A DNA stretch of 14,033 bases from CAYMZB01 sp964394845 (GTDB taxonomy: Bacteria > Patescibacteriota > Microgenomatia > Daviesbacterales > UBA10151), in the NCBI GenBank assembly GCA_964394845.1, contig CAYMZB010000013.1:1-14033 (forward strand), written 5' to 3'. The position numbers and the translations under genes are program-made. Positions 7,507 to 13,550 of the stretch are shown here, one piece after another. How positions within the stretch are numbered: the stretch's first letter is position 1; every line of letters begins with the position of its first letter. Under the pieces are notes generated by a model, which saw only the letters and a program-made list of their open reading frames with translations, did not search any database and had not been told where the DNA came from.

Positions 7507-8433
7507 TCATTTAAAACTTTCAGGGTTGGAACGGATATTTAAAAGCTTAAACAGCTTTTTCCTGCCTTTCCCAAGCCCTACTATAAAATTAACCCACTGA
7601 TTATAACAAAACCTTGAGATCTTTGTCACTAGTGCTGATTGGGTTTTTCTATCAGATAAAAGTTTATACACCGAGGCTAAATCCGCAAGAGGGGGTTTTT
7701 TGTTAACCTTATAATGGAGATTTAACCCCAGAAATAGTATGAGTATGCCAAAAATTAAATTGATATTTAAAGTTAGGCCTGCTGTTTGAATTGTCTGGGA
7801 ATCGCTTTTAAAAAATTCGGATATTAATTTGATAAGTCCTGTAAGTATAATGCCCTTTGCCAGCAAAGCCCCCTGGATATAAAACTTTAATACAGCTCTC
7901 CAAAAAATCATAAATATCCATAAAAATGCAAACGCTTCAAAAAGCTGTACCGGAAATCTATTGCTGATAAAGCCTGCCTGTTCAACACCAAAAAACCACC
8001 AGGTCTTCACCCCAATCCCGCATGAACCCAGCAAACACCCGATTTCTGCAAAAAAAGAAGCCAGTAAAAAACCAATAATTGCAAAATCCCCGGCCTGATA
8101 AAAAGGTATCTTTAGCCTTTTACAAAATAAGTAGAGAACTAATAATCCTCCTGCAAAACCACCCCAAAAAGAAAGTCCCGGATAAAGATTAACAAAAAAA
8201 ATTCTGGTTAAAGAATTAAAAATTTCAGGGTTTGTTAATACAAATACCAGCCTTGCGGCTAACAGTCCCCCACCGGCAACCAAAAAGATCAAATCAAGAA
8301 TTTTTTCACTGTCAAAGTCATAAGCTTTAGCAATTCGAAAGACTGAGAAAGACCCTGCAAATATCCCAATTGCAAGCATGAGACCGAATGAGGAAACAGG
8401 AAAACTGCCGATTGTAAACAAAACAGGAATCAT
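7507..8433 (-). CDS. lgt: Lgt-like prolipoprotein diacylglyceryl transferase (diverged)
   Basis: A 308-residue multi-pass membrane protein with the Lgt layout: an N-terminal helix with VSSFGLMLAIGI, GLSFWGGFAGG (86-96), AEIGCLLGSCGIG (129-141), NRFPVQLFEA (158-167) and ISEFF (204-208). Lgt moves diacylglycerol from phosphatidylglycerol to the lipobox Cys of prelipoproteins. Aligned by eye to E. coli Lgt, H103 becomes W90, essential R143 becomes E130 and R239 becomes K202, while E243 is kept as E206. The C-terminal 60 residues form a basic soluble tail beyond the usual end. It heads an operon with the TraR-like gene. Stop is TGA, which argues against UGA recoding. The fold assignment is firm, activity less so. 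Confidence 0.85.
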   Translation of the reverse strand: MIPVLFTIGSFPVSSFGLMLAIGIFAGSFSVFRIAKAYDFDSEKILDLIFLVAGGGLLAARLVFVLTNPEIFNSLTRIFFVNLYPGLSFWGGFAGGLLVLYLFCKRLKIPFYQAGDFAIIGFLLASFFAEIGCLLGSCGIGVKTWWFFGVEQAGFISNRFPVQLFEAFAFLWIFMIFWRAVLKFYIQGALLAKGIILTGLIKLISEFFKSDSQTIQTAGLTLNINLIFGILILFLGLNLHYKVNKKPPLADLASVYKLLSDRKTQSALVTKISRFCYNQWVNFIVGLGKGRKKLFKLLNIRSNPESFK

Positions 8434-8440
8434 TTGAGGT

Positions 8441-8449
8441 AATATACCA
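8441..8449 (-). promoter_or_regulatory. Extended -10 promoter of the Lgt-like gene, predicted leaderless
   Basis: The minus strand reads TGGTATATT, an extended -10 element (TGn plus TATATT at 8441-8446), with only 7 nt to the ATG at 8433. No good -35 is visible, which extended -10 promoters tolerate. Transcription would start at or next to the start codon. Confidence 0.5.
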
Positions 8450-8473
8450 TAATTTCAATTACTTGACCTTTGC

Positions 8474-8482
8474 TGGTATACT
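8474..8482 (+). promoter_or_regulatory. Extended -10 promoter of the divergent membrane-protein gene
   Basis: TGGTATACT (TATACT at 8477-8482) lies 17 nt before the ATG at 8500, predicting a leader of about 10 nt without a Shine-Dalgarno. A weak -35 (TTCAAT, 8454-8459) is 17 nt upstream. TTGACC at 8463-8468 is too close to serve this -10. It faces the near-identical TGGTATATT on the other strand. Confidence 0.45.
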
Positions 8483-8499
8483 GATTAAACACTCACTTT

Positions 8500-8943
8500 A
8501 TGACTGCAACTGCACATGCTTTAGTAGGCGGAGCACTCGCTTACTCAATCCAAAATCCCGCTCTTGGCTTTACTTTATCTTTTCTTTCACATCCAGTTCT
8601 TGATTTTATTCCTCACTGGGATTTTGGCTGGGGATGGAGGAAAAAAACTAAATTTAAGCTTTTTTGCCAGGCAAGTGCGGATGTAACTGTCGGAGTACTA
8701 GCCTCTTATATTATTTTCGGGCAGTTTACAAATATTAATTATTTCTTTGCCTGCATTCTTGCTTCACTTTCCTGGGATTTGCTTGAGATCCCGTATTGGT
8801 TTTTTAATTGGAGGTTTGCGCCTTTTTCAACAATTTATAAAATCCAGCATCATATTCAGGGAAAAGCCAGACTGCCTTGGGGGGTATTAAATCAAATTAT
8901 AACTGTCGGGGTTATTGTCTTAATTCTTAGATTGAGCTACTAA
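8500..8943 (+). CDS. Small multi-pass membrane protein with conserved His/Asp motifs, function unknown
   Basis: A 147-residue protein with three or four membrane helices (about 8-29, 60-75, 80-97 and 129-144). Conserved-looking polar residues are TAHALVGGALA at the start (H6), SHPVLDFIPHWD (30-41), D61, D93, H117-H118 and N131. The THxxxG...SHxxxDxxPH pattern resembles YdjM/DUF457-like putative membrane metal-dependent hydrolases, but it is too short and diverged to name. It is transcribed alone, divergent from the Lgt-like gene, and its last 24 nt overlap the end of galU on the other strand. Confidence 0.85.
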   Translation: MTATAHALVGGALAYSIQNPALGFTLSFLSHPVLDFIPHWDFGWGWRKKTKFKLFCQASADVTVGVLASYIIFGQFTNINYFFACILASLSWDLLEIPYWFFNWRFAPFSTIYKIQHHIQGKARLPWGVLNQIITVGVIVLILRLSY

Positions 8944-9816
8944 TTCATCAAGATAGTCTTTAAAATCATCTCCTATATCTTTGTGCTTAAGCCCGTATTC
9001 AACAATAGTTTTTAAATATTCCAGTTTATTTCCCGTATCCCTATAAATTGCATTCTTTATTTCTACGGCATGAACCGGAATTCCCCGGTCGATTAAATCC
9101 TGTACACCGATCGTATATACAAGTTCCTGGCCTTCCTCCAGATTCTTTGCAGCTTTTTCCAAAGGTTCGTAAATATCAGGAGTAAAAATATAACCTGACA
9201 TAACTGCTGTATCAGATGGTGATGCTGCCGAAGACCCGGGCTTTTCTACTATGCTTTTGACCCTTAAAATCCCGTCTTCAACATAATCCCCTCCTACGAA
9301 TCCGTATTTTTTAAAGTCCCCCTCTGATTTTGCTTTACCCGCGGCTAAAATTGTTGAGCCGTATTTTTCATAAGCCTCAATAAGTTGCCTGGCGCGCGAG
9401 GGAGAAGCATCTATAAAATCATCACCAAAAAAAAGCATGAAAGGATCATTACCCATAATGTGTTTTACATTTAGGATCGGGGTCGCGTTGCCCTGGGGGC
9501 CTTTCTGGCGTATATAAACAAATTCAGCCAAGTCGGAGATTTTGCGCACCATATCCAAGGCTTCAGTTTTGCCTCCTGCTAAAAGTTTCTCTTCTAACTC
9601 AAAATTATTATCAAAATGATCTTCAATCGAACGCTTGTTCCAGCCTGTTACTATAACAATTGTTTCAATCCCCGCATCAACCAACTCTTCCACAACTCTT
9701 TGGATAATAGGCTTATCAACAAGAGGCATCATTTCTTTGGGCATTGCCTTAGTTTGAGGTAAAAACCTCGTCCCAAATCCAGCTGCAGGAATTAATGCCT
9801 TAGTTATTTTCTTCAT
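8920..9816 (-). CDS. galU: UTP-glucose-1-phosphate uridylyltransferase
   Basis: A 298-residue cytosolic nucleotidyltransferase of normal GalU length. It makes UDP-glucose from UTP and glucose-1-phosphate, the donor for envelope glycans. The start carries the nucleotide-binding signature AAGFGTRFLPQTKAMPKEM (11-29), followed by PLVDKPIIQ, the metal/uridine region FFGDDF, FVYIRQKGPQGNA, IVEKP, and RDTGNKLEYLKT near the end, all in GalU order. The start is fixed by this signature and by a strong promoter ending 8 nt before the ATG. It appears monocistronic, and its end overlaps a convergent gene by 24 nt. Confidence 0.96.
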   Translation of the reverse strand: MKKITKALIPAAGFGTRFLPQTKAMPKEMMPLVDKPIIQRVVEELVDAGIETIVIVTGWNKRSIEDHFDNNFELEEKLLAGGKTEALDMVRKISDLAEFVYIRQKGPQGNATPILNVKHIMGNDPFMLFFGDDFIDASPSRARQLIEAYEKYGSTILAAGKAKSEGDFKKYGFVGGDYVEDGILRVKSIVEKPGSSAASPSDTAVMSGYIFTPDIYEPLEKAAKNLEEGQELVYTIGVQDLIDRGIPVHAVEIKNAIYRDTGNKLEYLKTIVEYGLKHKDIGDDFKDYLDELVAQSKN

Positions 9817-9824
9817 CTGTTTTT

Positions 9825-9852
9825 ATTATACATAGAACAACGAACCTGTAAA
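9825..9852 (-). promoter_or_regulatory. galU promoter, predicted leaderless
   Basis: On the minus strand TTTACA (9847-9852) is followed after 16 nt by a perfect TATAAT (9825-9830). Only 8 nt (AAAAACAG) separate the -10 box from the ATG at 9816, so the transcript should begin at or within about two bases of the start codon. Confidence 0.65.
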
Positions 9853-9866
9853 GTTTTTATAGTAAT

Positions 9867-10067
9867 TTATGAGCATAATCTGAGATTGAAACAATCCTTT
9901 AATGGTAGGGGGCTCGCGGGAGAATCCTCTTTAGTAGGCTTTGGGCGTGAAAATTCAGTCTGAAAAACAGCGGTTAAGAAACCAGTAGCACATCCAGTTA
10001 AAACAGCTACTGCACCTATACTGAAAGTTCTTCTAGTTACTCTTACGAACCTTTCACTATTAGCCAT
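9867..10067 (-). CDS. 66-residue predicted lipoprotein with Tat-like signal
   Basis: The start resembles a twin-arginine lipoprotein signal: VTRRTFSIG (about 10-18), a short hydrophobic stretch AVAVL, then the lipobox LTGC with the Cys at residue 25. The mature part is only about 42 residues, with a Pro/Lys/Glu/Asp linker and two more Cys near the end. It shares the A of TAATG with the efp stop codon, and an AGAGTG-like Shine-Dalgarno lies in the last efp codons, so translation is coupled and the start is well supported. It could be a real microlipoprotein, the remains of a larger lipoprotein that lost its domain, or simply a small membrane-anchored peptide. The Cys would be a substrate for the Lgt-like protein encoded at 7507-8433. 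No family recognised. Confidence 0.7.
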   Translation of the reverse strand: MANSERFVRVTRRTFSIGAVAVLTGCATGFLTAVFQTEFSRPKPTKEDSPASPLPLKDCFNLRLCS

Positions 10068-10633
10068 TATTTCACTCTTTCCACGTAATCCCCGCTTCTT
10101 GTATCAACCTTAACCTTATCCCCCGGGTGCATAAACATAGGAACTTTAACTACTAAGCCATTTGCTAAAGTCGCTTCTTTGTAAACGTTTGAAACTGTAT
10201 TTCCTTTTTCTTCAGGACCTGTTTCCAAAATTTCATAAGTTAAACTGTTTGGGAGTTCAATCCCCAATGCCTCCTCCCCGAAAACAATTAGCGAAACTTC
10301 AAGTCCCTCATATAAAAACTTAGCATTATCTCCTAAAACTTTTTGTGAGATTGTGAATTGCTCAAAAGAAACAGGATCCATAAAGTTATAAATGTCCCCC
10401 TCGATATACAAAAACTGAGCCTTTTTTTTATCAACATCCCCCTCCTCTACCCTTGCTCCTGTTATAAATGCTTTTTCTGTTATTGCGCCGGAACGGAGAT
10501 TTTTAGCTTTAACTTTAATGGAACCGGATCCACGACCCATTTTATTGTGTTCATAAGTTATAACCTGCCAGAGACTCCCGTCTTCTACAAAAACTATTCC
10601 TGCACGAAGTTCTGATGCGTTAATGTTTGCCAT
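10067..10633 (-). CDS. efp: Translation elongation factor P
   Basis: 188 residues with the three EF-P beta domains. The start MANINASELRAG and the end PGDKVKVDTRSGDYVERVK match the EF-P N-terminus and C-terminal signature. EF-P binds between the P and E sites and relieves stalling at polyproline. The residue at the tip of domain I, which is modified in many bacteria (Lys34 in E. coli), is Arg34 here, in NKMGRGSGS. The ATG follows the pepA stop codon with no gap (TAAATG), and GGAG lies 12 nt upstream. It is the middle gene of pepA-efp-66aa. Confidence 0.97.
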   Translation of the reverse strand: MANINASELRAGIVFVEDGSLWQVITYEHNKMGRGSGSIKVKAKNLRSGAITEKAFITGARVEEGDVDKKKAQFLYIEGDIYNFMDPVSFEQFTISQKVLGDNAKFLYEGLEVSLIVFGEEALGIELPNSLTYEILETGPEEKGNTVSNVYKEATLANGLVVKVPMFMHPGDKVKVDTRSGDYVERVK

Positions 10634-12088
10634 TTATGATACAAGCTCCACTAAAGATTTAACTCCTACTCCTGTAGCTCCTATACCCCTAAAAGGCTTA
10701 GGCTTCATATCCCATGCAGTCCCCGCAATATCCAGATGAATCCAATCTGTCCCCTCCTCAATCCCCGCCTCAATAAATTTTGCACCTGTTATTGAACCTG
10801 CTGCACTTCTGTGAGAACCACCGTGGCCTAAATTTGCAATATCTGCCAAATCAGATTTAATCATATCAGAGAATTCTTCATACATAGGCAATTCCCAGGT
10901 CTTTTCTCCGTATTTTTTTGCAGTTTCGATATACTTTTTACTAAATTCGCTATTGTTACCGAAAGCTCCTGTAATATGGTCGCCCAAAGAAACTATTATT
11001 GCTCCTGTTAAAGTTGCAAGATCTATGACTTTTTTGGCTTTAAAATCCTTTTGTGCAAAAGAAACCGCATCAATCAAAACAAGCCTTCCTTCTGCATCAG
11101 TATCCAGAATTTCTGCAAACTTTCCCGAGTAAGTTTTGACGATATCACCCGGCCTTTGAGCCCGTCCTCCCGGCAAATTTTCAGTCACAGCCATCACAGC
11201 CACAACATTAACTTTTAAATCAAGTTTGGCAATAGCTGAAATTGCACTCATTACAGCTGCGGCTCCTGCCATATCATATTTCATCTCTGACATTCCGCCT
11301 GAAGGTTTAATTGACAAACCACCGGTATCAAATGTTATACCTTTACCCACAAACGCCCACTTATCTTTTAATTTAATATCCCCTGTATATTCCAGGGCTA
11401 TCATATAGGAAGGCTCATCCGACCCCTGCGCAACGCCTGTAAAAGCTCCCATTCCTTTTTTCTTCGCCTGCTTTTCATCCAAAACAGTTATCTTCAGCCT
11501 GTTATCCTTAGCAATTTTTTTAGCTTCGTTTAGAAAATATGTCGGAGTCATTAAGTTACCGGGCATATCACCAAGTTTCCTTGTTAAATTAACTGCCTGC
11601 GCAATAATTTGGCCTTTTTTTAAACCTTCCATCAATCCTTTATCCGCCCTATCAACTAAAATTTCAACCTGGGTTAACATTGCAGGCTCATGTTTGGATT
11701 TAAACTGCGCGCTCGGGTCAAAAGAAGCTATCTTAACACCAAGTGAAACAGCGTAGGTTTTATCCTCTTCTGAAAGAAGAATATCTTTTGGCAAAACCAT
11801 GCTCATTGATTTGGTCTTTTTAAGAAGTTTTCTAACAGCAGCACCTGCCAGATTTTGAAGAGTTACAAACTCAAATTTTTCTCTTTTTCCCGCCCCGATA
11901 AGAAGTATTTTTGCATTCTTTGAATATAATATTTCAGCCTCAAAAAGTTTGCCGAATTTCGGGTAATCACTTAAATAACTTTTTACTACGGAAATACCAT
12001 AATCAAATTTTTCTTCTTCAAAAACAGGCAGGAGCAAAAAACCTGTCTGAATTTCTGATAATGGCTTTGCAGCAATCTGAATTTTCAT
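10634..12088 (-). CDS. pepA: Leucyl aminopeptidase, M17 family
   Basis: 484 residues from the ATG at 12086-12088. A TTG start at 12118 would add ten residues but would lie upstream of the predicted transcription start, so ATG is preferred. The weakly conserved N-terminal domain is followed by the M17 catalytic domain: K249-GITFD254-TGGLSIKP, D272 (KYDMAGAAAV), and D331 and E333 in LDTDAEGRL with R335. These bind two metal ions and the catalytic bicarbonate. The family signature NTDAEGRL has Asp for the first Asn here. The enzyme removes N-terminal residues from peptides in the cytosol. It is the first gene of an operon with efp and the 66-residue gene. Confidence 0.96.
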   Translation of the reverse strand: MKIQIAAKPLSEIQTGFLLLPVFEEEKFDYGISVVKSYLSDYPKFGKLFEAEILYSKNAKILLIGAGKREKFEFVTLQNLAGAAVRKLLKKTKSMSMVLPKDILLSEEDKTYAVSLGVKIASFDPSAQFKSKHEPAMLTQVEILVDRADKGLMEGLKKGQIIAQAVNLTRKLGDMPGNLMTPTYFLNEAKKIAKDNRLKITVLDEKQAKKKGMGAFTGVAQGSDEPSYMIALEYTGDIKLKDKWAFVGKGITFDTGGLSIKPSGGMSEMKYDMAGAAAVMSAISAIAKLDLKVNVVAVMAVTENLPGGRAQRPGDIVKTYSGKFAEILDTDAEGRLVLIDAVSFAQKDFKAKKVIDLATLTGAIIVSLGDHITGAFGNNSEFSKKYIETAKKYGEKTWELPMYEEFSDMIKSDLADIANLGHGGSHRSAAGSITGAKFIEAGIEEGTDWIHLDIAGTAWDMKPKPFRGIGATGVGVKSLVELVS

Positions 12089-12097
12089 ATGTGCTAA

Positions 12098-12126
12098 ATC
12101 ATAGCCCCGTACGCACAAATTGTCAA
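12098..12126 (-). promoter_or_regulatory. pepA operon promoter, near-leaderless
   Basis: Perfect TTGACA (12121-12126), a 17-nt spacer and TATGAT (12098-12103) on the minus strand. The -10 box is 9 nt from the ATG at 12088, so the leader should be 0-3 nt. The -35 box overlaps that of the divergent tRNA promoter. Confidence 0.7.
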
Positions 12127-12148
12127 TGAGAGTGGGCTGGAGTATAAT
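12120..12148 (+). promoter_or_regulatory. tRNA-Leu promoter
   Basis: TTGTCA (12120-12125), a 17-nt spacer and perfect TATAAT (12143-12148), ending 15 nt before the mature tRNA 5' end. The hexamer TTGTCA shares five of its six bases with the TTGACA of pepA read on the other strand. Confidence 0.7.
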
Positions 12149-12163
12149 TCAAATACATTTGCT

Positions 12164-12246
12164 GCCGCGGTGCTGGAATGGTATACAGGGTAGTCTCAAA
12201 AACTACTGAGGGCAACTTCATGAGAGTTCGACTCTCTCCCGCGGCA
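12164..12246 (+). tRNA. tRNA-Leu (anticodon CAA)
   Basis: The 83-nt cloverleaf folds fully by eye. The acceptor stem is GCCGCGG with CCGCGGC (12164-12170 and 12239-12245), discriminator A at 12246. The anticodon stem is GTAGT/ACTAC around the loop CTCAAAA, giving CAA at 12197-12199, which reads UUG. A long variable arm (about 12207-12221) marks a class II tRNA, and the T arm is GAGAG-TTCGACT-CTCTC. CCA is not encoded (the next bases are CAA), so it must be added by a nucleotidyltransferase. Confidence 0.95.
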
Positions 12247-12309
12247 CAACGCAAGAATTCTTTGCTGATCCATTCCGAGTGGTAATTTACCCTAAATACA
12301 AAACTGCAA

Positions 12310-12318
12310 TGTTATAAT
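12310..12318 (+). promoter_or_regulatory. Extended -10 promoter of the lycopene-cyclase gene, predicted leaderless
   Basis: TGTTATAAT: the TGn extension followed by perfect TATAAT (12313-12318), 6 nt before the ATG at 12325. No convincing -35 is seen at the normal distance. Confidence 0.6.
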
Positions 12319-12324
12319 AACTTA

Positions 12325-12756
12325 ATGTTCAGCAGAAAATATTATTATTCCCTAAGTTTATTATTCATCTTTGTTATCCCAACTTTTATTTCCGCATTCT
12401 TTGTTTTTAGCCGCATTTCGATTGCGCAACTTGCTGTTTTTGTACTTAGTATCACTCTGCTGGGGAGTGCATGGGACATTTGGGCAACCAGACACGGCAA
12501 GAAAGATCCGGTATGGTTGTGGACATTCAATCATAAGGATACCCTAGGATTACGCTTGTTCGACTTACCTGTTGAGGAATATTTATTTTATATCGCCAGC
12601 AGTGTGTATATCATTTTTCTGTGGGAAAGTATCAAATACGCTCTGGAGACAGAAAGTGCAATCATGTATTTAGTACTTCCTTTTGTCTCGCTATGGTCAA
12701 TGCTCTTTATCGCTGTGCCGTATTTAGCGCGGGAGAAAAAAGATAGAATCCAATAG
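12325..12756 (+). CDS. Lycopene-cyclase-domain membrane protein (single CrtYc/CrtYd-like domain)
   Basis: A 143-residue protein with four predicted membrane helices (about 6-28, 33-54, 84-105 and 111-135). The diagnostic motifs are W50-D51-x-W53 after helix two and DLPVEEYLFY (80-89), matching the PxE(E/Q)xxF motif of the heterodimeric (CrtYc/CrtYd, CarR-type) lycopene cyclases, with WLWTF and the Gly-containing loop between them. The known enzymes need two such domains to cyclise lycopene to beta-carotene. Here only one is present, and no phytoene synthase or desaturase lies nearby. A partner may be encoded elsewhere, the protein may form a homodimer, or it may have another isoprenoid-related role. 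Monocistronic as far as visible. Confidence 0.82.
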   Translation: MFSRKYYYSLSLLFIFVIPTFISAFFVFSRISIAQLAVFVLSITLLGSAWDIWATRHGKKDPVWLWTFNHKDTLGLRLFDLPVEEYLFYIASSVYIIFLWESIKYALETESAIMYLVLPFVSLWSMLFIAVPYLAREKKDRIQ

Positions 12757-12880
12757 GTGAAGCTCCAGGGTGATCAGTAATCTAAGATTCGATATTTCCC
12801 CGCAAACTTTCCAACTGTGTTTGAACTTTATTGCCGTTTAACGATGTGTTTAGTCTTCCTGCTCGATATTGAAAACTCTA

Positions 12881-12946
12881 TTGACAACTCGGAGTTGGAA
12901 TTGTATTGACCCCGTTCAGTTCACATGAACGGGGTTGACAACTCGG
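12881..12946 (+). repeat. 12-bp direct repeat flanking the hairpin
   Basis: TTGACAACTCGG occurs at 12881-12892 and again at 12935-12946, 54 nt apart, on either side of the hairpin. The first copy runs on into CAACTCGGAGTTG, itself a small inverted repeat (12885-12897). Confidence 0.75.
12909..12935 (+). terminator. 10-bp GC-rich hairpin, possible terminator or regulatory stem-loop
   Basis: ACCCCGTTCA (12909-12918), a 7-nt loop and TGAACGGGGT (12926-12935) pair perfectly. A run of seven T (12951-12957) follows only after 15 more bases, so it is not a textbook intrinsic terminator. It lies between the end of the lycopene-cyclase gene and the kinase promoter, where it could end read-through. 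Confidence 0.4.
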
Positions 12947-12959
12947 GAGATTTTTTTAT

Positions 12960-12989
12960 TTGACTCCCTCCCCTCTTTTCTGATACAAC
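12960..12989 (+). promoter_or_regulatory. Promoter of the P-loop kinase gene, predicted leaderless
   Basis: TTGACT (12960-12965), an 18-nt pyrimidine-rich spacer ending in TGA, and TACAAC (12984-12989), so the -10 carries a TGn extension. Six nt separate it from the ATG at 12996. Confidence 0.5.
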
Positions 12990-12995
12990 TTTTGC

Positions 12996-13550
12996 ATGCA
13001 AATTATTGGACTTGTTGGAGAGAAGGGATCTGGGAAGGAAACTTTTGGTAACCTTCTAATGGAAATTGCCAGATCTAAAAAAATCAAACGGATCAGGTTT
13101 TCTGATATTTTAAATTACACTTTAAAACTTTGGGATTTAGATCCGACAAGAAAGAATCTCCAAAACTTGGCAATTGCTATGGACGGCGCATATGGGGCTG
13201 GGACCTTATCCCAAGCAATAGCTAAGCAAATTAAAGATTCTGATGCGGATATTGTTATTTTAGATGGCATTAGATGGAAGTCTGATGTAGATTTGCTCAG
13301 GTCTTTCCCTAAAAATATTTTAGTTTATATCACAGCTGATTTGGATATAAGATACCATAGATTAAAGCTACGCCAGGAAAAAAAGGATGAAGCTAAGACT
13401 TATGAGCAATTCATGAAAGAAGAGCAAGCCCAGAATGAATTATTAATCCCGGAAATCGGAGCTAAAGCTGATATAAAAATTACCAACAATGCATCAATAG
13501 AGGATTTCAAAGCGGAAATTGAAAAATCAGTCAAAGAAGGCTTAATTTAA
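12996..13550 (+). CDS. P-loop kinase-like ATPase (AAA_18/UPF0200-like, dephospho-CoA or nucleotide kinase fold)
   Basis: A 184-residue cytosolic protein. The Walker A motif is G8-EKGSGKE (K14). A Walker B/DR-like strand IVILDGIR (86-93) is followed by a LID-like segment RLKLRQEKKDEAKTYEQF rich in Arg and Lys (122-139), and a C-terminal ADIKITNNASIEDF strand-helix as in dephospho-CoA and nucleoside-monophosphate kinases. The DGIR motif and this end resemble archaeal UPF0200-type kinases. The phosphate acceptor cannot be told from sequence. The start is set by the P-loop position and the promoter 6 nt upstream. Its stop overlaps the convergent DUF475 gene by 9 nt. Confidence 0.88.
   Translation: MQIIGLVGEKGSGKETFGNLLMEIARSKKIKRIRFSDILNYTLKLWDLDPTRKNLQNLAIAMDGAYGAGTLSQAIAKQIKDSDADIVILDGIRWKSDVDLLRSFPKNILVYITADLDIRYHRLKLRQEKKDEAKTYEQFMKEEQAQNELLIPEIGAKADIKITNNASIEDFKAEIEKSVKEGLI

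Larger units (their letters stand above)
12757..12995. other. 239-nt intergenic region with repeats and a hairpin
   Basis: No credible gene is seen here. The left half (12757-12880) shows nothing clear. The right half holds four TTGAC motifs at 12881, 12906, 12935 and 12960, a repeated 12-mer, a strong hairpin and the kinase promoter. Confidence 0.6.

Noticed and set aside
7507..7509. Possible UGA recoding as in Gracilibacteria/SR1
   Set aside because: TGA ends the Lgt-like gene immediately before the next start codon, and no recognised gene has an internal in-frame TGA.
8463..8482. TTGACC as -35 for the TATACT box
   Set aside because: Only 8 nt separate them, too short for a sigma70-type promoter.
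11911..12129. Plus-strand open frame opposite the start of pepA
   Set aside because: Antisense to a well-supported gene and its promoter, with no features of its own.
12247..12290. Terminator after tRNA-Leu
   Set aside because: GCAAGAATTCTTTGC is almost palindromic but has no loop room and no T-run follows.
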